NCBI GenBank assembly: GCA_008931825.1 | Contig: QXVZ01023144.1 | Span: 1-22,536 of the forward strand | DNA from: Phallusia fumigata | Taxonomy: Eukaryota; Chordata; Ascidiacea; Phlebobranchia; Ascidiidae | Length of the DNA: 22,536 nt | Direction: 5' to 3' | Shown: positions 1-9,200 of the stretch, in pieces | How the letters are laid out: each line of letters opens with the position of its first letter | Numbering within the stretch: position 1 is the first letter of the stretch | Notes under the pieces: model-generated | Seen by the model: the letters and a program-made list of their open reading frames with translations, nothing else | Database searches by the model: none | Told to the model about the DNA's origin: nothing | Translations under genes and position numbers: made by a program

Positions 1-156
1 TATCAAAGTTGTATTTATTGAAACAAAAATGTTTAGCTACGACATGCAATTGTTGTGCGACGTTCTTGGAAACGTAAAACGACGCACAGTCTGAGAACCA
101 CGAGGTTACGAAATCGACTTTGTTTGGTAAATCAACATTGCACGTTTTGCTCTCAC

Positions 157-298
157 CCTTCCACACGTAAATTTGCGCCATGTCCGGGTTGCTGGTAATG
201 AAAACATTTCCAGAATCCAACAGGCTCTGCTGAAATGGAAGGCTGTCCGCCATTAGAGTCTTCACGACCTTGCCACTGTCGTCAGATACCTGGTACAG
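157..298 (-). CDS. Gelsolin-like gene, exon 7, copy b (tandem duplicate)
   Basis: Identical protein to copy a, with five synonymous substitutions and no replacement. Donor GTGAGAG, acceptor TTTGTTCAG. Because the exon enters in phase 0 and leaves in phase 1, both copies cannot be joined in one reading frame. Either they are alternatives or one is an assembly or allelic duplicate. Confidence 0.65.
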
Positions 299-3200
299 CT
301 GAACAAAAACAATTGTGTTGGCAAGGCGTATGATTAAATATTTAGGGGGTGAATTCAACAGGAGTTCCTAACCAGAGGTACCTGCTTCTGGGGTGTACCT
401 GAACTGGTTGGATTCAAAGGAGTACCCACAAAGGTGAAGAATCGGTGAATTAGACAATGTTAATGCGATAAAACTATTTGTTTTCCAAAGCATACAGTTG
501 CGCATTTTATCTCCAAAAACATAAAATTGTTTTACAACAAGCGGTTTTCAGCCAAACACTGTTTTTAGGTGAGTGCAATCGACTTTATCTCCGATAACTT
601 CTAAATATGACAACGTATTGAATGGTTCGTCTGTTGTGTGCAAAGTAGAGCAGTACTTCCTATTACACAAATTGCCAAATTTCATTCTCCCGTGTACAAA
701 ATGTACGAATTGTGCCGACTGATAAACCGCAAAAATCATGATGGCTATGTCATAGACATAAAAGTCTTGTGACAAAAAACACTATTGCTAAATTATCCCA
801 ATAAGCATTCAAATATTGCTGCTATTGCGTACAGAAAAATTATTAGCATTTGACCGACTGGTGCTAGTAGATTCAGTGCTGTGGGGTTAAAATAAAATAT
901 AATGGGCACAAAAGTATTTCAATCACCCCCCTTCATTCGTTCAGCCTTTGCAAAATATCATTCACCCGTTAAAGAAGCACTGGGGTAGAGGTATTTGTGA
1001 CTAATTTTGCCACTACTTGTTTACTACACTCGAATTTTGTCCCATTTAAATTGAGTTAGAACTACGCTTTCCCGCTGAACACGTCAAGCGGTCAGTGCAA
1101 GTTTTGAAAAAAGGTCGACGTTATCAAAGTTGTATTTATTGATACAAAAATGTTTAGCTACGACATGCAATTGTTGTGCGATGTTCTTGGAAACGTAAAA
1201 CGACGCACAGTCTGAGAACCACGAGATTACTAAATCGCCTTTGTTTGTTAAATCAACATTGCACGTTTTGCTCTTACCCTTCCACACGTAAATTTGCGCC
1301 ATATCCGGGTTGCTGGTAATGAAAACATTTCCAGAATCCAACAGGCTCTGCTGAAATGGAAGGCTGTCCGCCATGAGAGTCTTCACGACCTTGCCGCTGT
1401 CGTCGGAGACCTGGTACAGCTGAACAAAAACAATTGTGTTGGCAAGGGTATGATTAAAGATTTAGGGGGTGAATTCAACAGGAGTTCCTAACCAGAGGTA
1501 CCTGCTCCTGGGGTGTACGTAAACTGGTTGGATTCAAAGGAGTACCAACAAAAAAAGGTTAAGAATCGCTGAATTAGACAATGTTAATGCGATAAAACTA
1601 TTTGTTTTCCAAAGCATACAGTTGCGCATTTTATCTCCAAAAACATAAAATTGTTTTACAACAAGCGGTTTTCAGCCAAACACTGTTTTTACGCGATTGC
1701 AATCGACCTTTTCTCCTATAACTTCTAAATATGACCACGTATTTAATGGTTCGTATGTTGTGCGGAGTAGAGTAGTGCTTCCTATTCCCAAATTGCCAAA
1801 TTTCGTTCTCCCGTGTATAAAATATATGAATTGTGCCGACTGATAAACTGCAAAAATCATGATGGCGATGTCATAGACATAAAAACCTTGTGACAAAAAA
1901 ACTATTCCTAAATTGTCCCAAAGAGCATTCAATTATTGCTGCTATTGCGTAACAGAGGAATGGTTAGCATTTGACCGACTGGTGCTAGTAGGCAAGCCTT
2001 GTGCTCGATTCAGTGCTGTGGGTTTAAAATAAAATATAATGGGCACAAAAGCATTTCAATCACCCCCCTTCATTCGTTCAGCCTTGCAAAATATCATTCA
2101 CCCGTTAAAGAAGCACTGGGGTAGAGGTATTTGTAATTTTTTTTACCACTACTTGTTTACTACACTCGAATTTTGTCCCATTTAAATTGAGTTACCACTA
2201 CGCTTTCCCGCTGAACACGTGCAAGTTTTGAAAACAGGTCGACGCGTAATTTTCGGTGAACTTTAATGCGAAAGGTGAAATCCGATGATCCACGCGATGC
2301 CAAAACGCAAAGCGGGCCCCGCGGCATCAGGACAGAAAGGTTGTAGTTTTGGCGAAACGACGATGCGTTGTTGAACTGGAACGGGTAAATACGACGTGCG
2401 TAGGTGGTGACATAAGTGCATGAACCTATAACTCACAAACATTATAAAATTTCTGCGGATCCGTAGTACTGCCCACGCAGTTCACGCTAAGTGCAACAAG
2501 CATGAACTAAAACGTTTCCAAGGATTCCACCTTGCTTTCCGTTTGTTTCAGCCAGTACATCATTAACTTGTAGGAGAGTTGCGTGTTTAAAAGTGTGTCT
2601 ATTTATGCATGTAACACATTTGTATTAGTTAACTAAGCTACACTGCCGAAGTTGCTTGGCTTATGCAAAGACTATAAACAAGTGGTTTGCAACGCAGAAA
2701 GTCCAAGGTTTTGAAACCAGCAACGCGTTTTAGAGTGGAAAATGGAAAACATATACCCACTTTTATGTAGCGTGCAATATAAAAATTCTACAACCGACAT
2801 TTGTCAACTTTTCTATGGTTGTCACATCGTTGTGACTGACGCATAGACCGATGACGTAATCGTGTGAACAAAAGTTTTTTTATTCGGATCGGTGTCAAGT
2901 GCCGGTTATCGCCAGGTTTGGAAATGATCGGCCGCAATCATTTCCGCCTTTCACTGGTCGCAAAATGTGCTTTGACAAACAGTTGCAACGTTTCTTCAAC
3001 AGGGAGTAGTTGTGAGGACCACACCCTCGTTTAGAGTATGTTGTGCAATTGCATACGTCTATGTTTACAATTTAATTGCATTGTGATGGAGTGAACTTCA
3101 ATAATAAGGCTAAATGGGGTATTAAATTTTTCGAAAATTTGGTCTGCAGTCAAGACAAGAGTGTACTCCCTGTCAATAAGTCAAATGTTACTGATTTGTG

Positions 3201-6200
3201 ATTAGAAAGGTTGTTTCGCAGGATTTAATAAAATAGGTGATCTTTCAGTTAGTTCAATCGGCTACAAAGTATGCTCAGCTGATACCTTGCAGTTCCTTCC
3301 ACTCTTCACTGAGCTCTGCGACTGTCTCTGGTTCGTCTCAGGCTCTCCCTTGGTGATGTGACCCGGATACCTGCCCAGGAACTGTTCCAGCTGGGAAAAA
3401 AAACGAGAGGATGTAGATTTAAAACACTTTTAACCCTATTAAACAGTAAAAGCAGCATAGATTTATCGCAGTTATCACCGTTGGTAGAGTGTAAACACAC
3501 AAAAAAACGAATAATAAATTGAGCATTTTTAGTGCATCCAAAGTCATAGAAACAAAGAACAAACAAAGNCATTAACTTGTAGGAGAGTTGCGTGTTTAAA
3601 AGTGTGTCTATTTATGCATGTAACACATTTGTATTAGTTAACTAAGCTACACTGCCGAAGTTGCTTGGCTTATGCAAAGACTATAAACAAGTGGTTTGCA
3701 ACGCAGAAAGTCCAAGGTTCTCAAACCAGCAACGCGTTATGGAGTGGAAAATGGAAAACATAAACGCACTTTTATGTAGCGTGCAATACAAAAATTCTAC
3801 AACCGACATTTGTCAACTTTGATATGGTTGTCACATCGTTGTAACTGACGCATAGGCCGATGACGTAATCGTGTGAAAAAAAGTTTTTTATTCGGATTGG
3901 TGTCAAGTGCCGGTTATCGCCAGGTTTGGAAATGATCGGCCGAAATCATTTCCGCCTTTCACTGGTCGCATATTGTGCTTGGCCAAACAGTTGCAATGTT
4001 TCTTTGACAGGGCGTAGTTGTAATAACCACACTGTAGTTTAGAGCACATAGTGCAATTGTACACGTTTGTTTTTACAATTTTATTCCATTGTGATGGAGA
4101 GATCTTCAATAATAAGGCTAAATGGGGCATTGCATTTTTCGAACATTTGGTCTACCGTCAAGACAGTTATATGATATCTATAGGCAAGATTGTACTCCCT
4201 GTCAATACGTCAAATGTTACTGATTTGTGATTAGAAAGGTTGGTTCGCAGGATTTAATAAAATAGGTGATTTTTCACTTAGTTCAATCGGCTACAAAGAA
4301 TGCTTAGCTGATACCTTGCAGTTCCTTCCACTCTTCACTGAGCTCTGCGATTGTCTCTGGTTCGTCTCTGGTTCTCCCTTGGTGATGTGACCTGGATACC
4401 TGCCCAGGAACTGTTCCAGCTGGGAAAAAACGAGAGGATGTAGATTTAAAACACTTTTAACCCTATTAAACAGTAAAAGCAGCATAGATTTAACGCAGTT
4501 ATCACCGTTGGCAGAGTGTAAACACACAAAAAAACGAATAATAAATTGAGCATTTTTAGTGTATCCAAAGTCAGAGAAACAAAGAACAAATTAAGAAACG
4601 GAGGGCAGTTGAGAGTCGAAGAATCAAAAGTAAATGTACAGGAAGCTAGATTAAGATGGTTGGGGCATGGGTACCTAAGGAGAGATAGCTATGTAGGCAA
4701 AAATTTGTGATTGGAAGCAGGTAAAGAGCTGGACCGAAAAGAATATTTCGTGGCAACATCCGGGAAGAATTAAAAGCGTTCGGTGCGCTAGAAAATATCG
4801 CAACGAGTGAATCAAGTTGGTGACAGAAAATCCGCGCTGGCGACACCACATTGTGGCCATCAAGCCAGTGAAGTCAGTCGTGTAAACTCACCTTCTTTTC
4901 GTCTCCATTAATTTGAACACACTTGGCTCTTCCCCCTCTCTCGTCATCCCTGATGCTTTTCGCCACTATGACAGCTTGCATTTTCTCGAACCGATTCGCC
5001 AGCGGACCGCTCCAGATGTGAATGTCCTGCGTTTTTAAAAAAAGTATACATTTAGAAACAATACAATTGTTCCCCACCGGGGAGAAATTCCTTCATGGGG
5101 GGAAATATATGTGTTAAGGGGAGGAATTTCCACTTTATGTTTTAATTATTCATGATAAGTGTAAGAGTTCTTATAAAGTAGACCGGTGGTTCCAAACCTT
5201 TTAATATTATTTTATGCCACTTTTTGTCTCTTAGGGGAGAATTGAAAAGTAATAAAATAACAAAGAGGGGGATGCATTAAAAAAGGTTGGGATCCACTCA
5301 ACTAGAGTTTTAAGTATGTTGGGTGAAGCCTGTACTGTTTAAGCCGAAACTGTCTCTTTCGTCTGTCTTTCTCGTGTTAACAGCTTTGCAATAATGCATA
5401 TACCGTAAACAAACACAAAAGGGCGCGAGAGAGCACAACCGACCCCACCTTGCCCATGTCGAAAATGAAGCTGTCTGATTGGTTGATATTGCTCCACTTC
5501 ATCTCGACGATATCTGCCCGAACCTGACGTCGACCTCTGACCCACATCAGCCGCTTGATGCCGCTCATGTCGTTCGAGACCACGTGAGTGAAGCCGGTAG
5601 CCACGCCCCCTTCCTGTGAGCACGTCATTTGTTAAAAATAAAAGAATTATTAAATGGCAACAAATTCAAAAGAAACTGAAGCTTGTTGTATTTTGGTAAA
5701 GTGGGTCGCAACGTCACATTTGCGTCACGTGATCACAGTTTATTGCAGTACTTTATTATTTTTAATGGGGCAATAAGAATGTGCTATGGAAAACGGTTGC
5801 ATTTTTTACTAATCAGAATCAAGACACTGTTTTACTGTTACACAGATACATTTGTAGTAGTTAGATTTCCTGGGTACGTGATGAATGCATTCAATGGATT
5901 GTATCGCGCCAGACAAACACGTTTCTTTACTCACGTTGCTTCAGCGTTAAACGTTAACAAACTCATTCCGCGTCATCGTGACTCCGTTCATGTTTAACGC
6001 CCTTAAACTTGTTTACAAACTCTAACTTTTATTACTTCTCAAACATTGAGGCAAATCCCTTGTTGAATCTTATGCTGACATAAGTAACAAGCCCCCATCC
6101 CCGAGGCACCTAAATGTTTTTTGTCTGTTTAAATGTTATAGTCCCCATGTAATAAGAATAGGAGTATTGAGTGCCGATGGTGGAAAATTAATTAGTGGTG

Positions 6201-9200
6201 CATGTGGTGATCTGGTTTGTTGGTGTGTTTTGATGGCTCCGCAAAGCGTTCTAAAAAGCTACACCCTGAACGGGGGTCATTGGTACCCAATGAACGTGAA
6301 AATAGAGTTTTTACATACCTTTTCACATAAAATTATAATTCCACTGTGGGATTGTGCCAAACGTGACATATTTCTTTGTCCAGTAAGGTATTTTGGTTGG
6401 ACATGGCTGGTTTAGACACAGTTCAGGCAATGTAAGTCATTAGATATCACAATACAGCCTTGTTTAATTATTAAAGCGCACAGCAAGGAACGTTCGAACG
6501 GTATGTCCCAGATTCCCAGCAATTGTGTGGCAATTACGAAAAGCAGGCAAGACAGCAACTCTCATGCATATTTCATCGTATGTTTGTAATAGCGGTGACG
6601 GCCCCACGTATTTCTGATGTGCTGTGTTGGAAAGTTTACATCATACGGGAACATTTGGTTTCATTTCACAAGAGAGCAAACGTTGTCTATGCCCGCGCTT
6701 CCACTTGGGTTAATAATGTGACACATTCTATTGAACGTTTCTTTCGCACTCATCCATTAACATGAAGTTTTATTTGTTGTTTTAATAGGAATAACTTTAA
6801 TCATCACAACCTCCTAGATTCTGACAGATCGTAGTGCAAATTTTGCAATTTAATTGGGTAGTTTAAACTAGCGTAGGTCACAAAAAAGTGGATTGTCAAA
6901 TAGTGATCTGAATGCCAATAGGAAACAAATAATAAACCATAAGGCATGGACGTCTTTAAACAATATTGTTTCCAACCTAACTACATTTGCGCTTGATGCT
7001 ATTTGCAATGGTGGATTGAGCTTTAAAGCAACCGAAAGGCGTTTTTATGCATTCCAAGTACGATATTCATAGCTGTACATCTAACATATTTGATTGTGGT
7101 AACACACAAATGCATCACACAGTGGGTGCACTGATATTCACAAAATCATGTTAGATTTAGCACATACCGAGCTACTATGCAAAACGAACCTGATATTTAA
7201 TCGCAGGTTTAAAGTAACCGCAGAAAAGGGCAGATTCGTATCCCTGGGTTTCCCTGTGCTGAACTGGAAGTCCGCCCAAACTGTCATCAAGCTTAGTAGC
7301 ATGGATTGCACAAGCTCCATATTCATCCTGGCTGCTGTCCTTACCTACAAAGTAAAAACATTTGTATCACATGACCACTAGAACAAACGCAACGAACAAA
7401 GGTTTGATCTATTACGTACACGAGAAATTTAGTCGAATAATATTTAAAGTTTCGTGGTGTTTGAATTCACAGTTGTCAAAGAGTCGTACTTTTCCAAAGC
7501 ACGTATTCCGTTATCCAGATACCAAAAGTTACTTCCTTACTGATTTTTGGCAAGTAACAATTACACCAAAGGTTACATTACAAAGGTTACAACAATTTTA
7601 CACCAAATGAGGAAAAACCCACACATTGGCGTAGGCTCAACTGCTTAGAACATTGAAGGTCGAATGACTCGGTTGCAAAATCGATGCGAAAGGTCAGCGA
7701 GCAAATTACTTGAAAACGGGACCTGTGCCAGGGGAGGAGGTTTACCCGCTGAACCAATCTTTGCACCAGCAGCACAGAGCCACGCCCTATCTGATAGGTT
7801 GATAATATATCGGTTTCAGTGTACCATCGACCACAGAACATGTTGTGTGGAAATTGTAACAAGGAAGTCGGGCCATCAACGGTTACACAGTTACCGTCGA
7901 ACCAAAGGCGTGTCTTCAGCGTGTACATGATTTTGTGTGTACAAGGCAACTGAAACATGTGTTTGCGACATATGTTGGGTAGGACTGGTTTATGATTGCA
8001 AAGGTAGGCATATTGACACGAGATATTTGAGTAAACATGGACACTTGGCTCTTTATGTATGGCACACATAATCCAGTAAAAAACGATACTGAAACTTGTC
8101 GAAAACCATTTGGCAGTTCAGCTTGATTTAATCAACGATTTTAACGTCGGTCAACAGTCACAACTTGCTGACGTCATGAAATTCGACATTAAACGAGTTG
8201 GGGGGAAAGTGATAAGTCACTGTTATCTATACGAGCGGATATCATCTACAATACAACCAGTCAACTACAATACAAGTGGATGTAGTGATTTACCCATCAA
8301 TCAGAATATGGCGGTCTTTTCTATGGGAAACCCTAAAGTTGGATTGAGTGACATTTCCAAACGTAATGCTTATCTTTCCTCATCACAGAGGATAAGTCAG
8401 ATAAGGCATTAAACTCTACACCACACTGTGTAAATGTCAACTCATTTGCATATAAAAAACAAGAAGGTGTGTTGTTTACTAGGCAGCATTTTTTCACTGA
8501 GGGTGTTTTTGAAATTGTCCAGAGGTGACGCGTAAACATTGTATCACTTTCATTTTACTCCGGGGTTCGCCCTACAGACGAAGGTTTACAGAAAGCATCC
8601 AATATATTTATGGTTGGATACAGGGCCTGCCAAAAAATCTTTCAAAGCAATACAAACCCAATAAACTTTGACAAGTGCTCATTTAAAGACCAGATTATGT
8701 CTAAACAAACCAGTATCCAATATATTTGAACAAGTCATTTAAACGATCTTTCGGTCGTCCGTGGCTGTTCAACATATATATAGAGTTTAATAAAAGGCCT
8801 TTCGTCCCGTCCGGAGCTACACTCCGCCGAAATGGCGTACACGCTGGACACCCTCTTCTATCCTCTAGTCGTATACAAAGTTACATTGCTGTCTCAGGTC
8901 AGCGAGGAAATACCAACGTTGTGACGCGTCAGTATCCAATCCGGTGATCACAGTTGTATGTATTTGTATTGGATGGTTAGCCGCGCTGAAACCTTCCTCC
9001 TACGTAATGAATACAAACAAACAGAAGGAGCCGACACGCCGACCGGAAAGAGTATGTTGCGTGTGATGCGCTCTTACTGCCGACCCGACGAACCCGCCAG
9101 CACTGTCAGACTTCTGTGTATTGTTTGCCTAGTATTAGAACTGCGACGTCTTGCAAGTGATTCTTAATGAAGTAAAAGCGCTAAGTTTCAACAATACACA

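Larger units (their letters stand above)
1..1121. repeat. Tandem duplication block 1, copy b (about 1.12 kb)
   Basis: Position 1 (TATCAAAGTTGTATTTATTG) matches the sequence from about 1122, and similarity continues at high identity to AGGTCGACG just before 1122. Holds gelsolin exon 7 copy b and intron sequence. It differs from copy a by scattered substitutions and small indels, for example about 12 extra bases near 1083-1095. It may extend left of the window. Confidence 0.93.
1122..2243. repeat. Tandem duplication block 1, copy a (about 1.12 kb)
   Basis: Direct head-to-tail copy of 1-1121, ending at AGGTCGACG near 2243, after which the sequence is unique. Holds gelsolin exon 7 copy a. Exonic differences from copy b are only synonymous; intronic differences include indels, such as about 15 extra bases near 1990. 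Confidence 0.93.

Noticed and set aside
1084..1386. 100-codon ORF running through gelsolin exon 7 into the next intron
   Set aside because: Similarity to gelsolins stops exactly at a GTAAGAG donor, and the two duplicate copies differ by seven amino acids after it but by none before it. An intron-retained short form is possible but unsupported.
5683..5997. 104-codon plus-strand ORF in intron 3
   Set aside because: No family features and AT-rich background composition; most likely chance.
7587..8069. 160-codon minus-strand ORF in intron 2
   Set aside because: No recognisable domain, and it lies inside an intron bounded by strongly supported gelsolin exons. Overlapping frames of similar length occur on the other strand.
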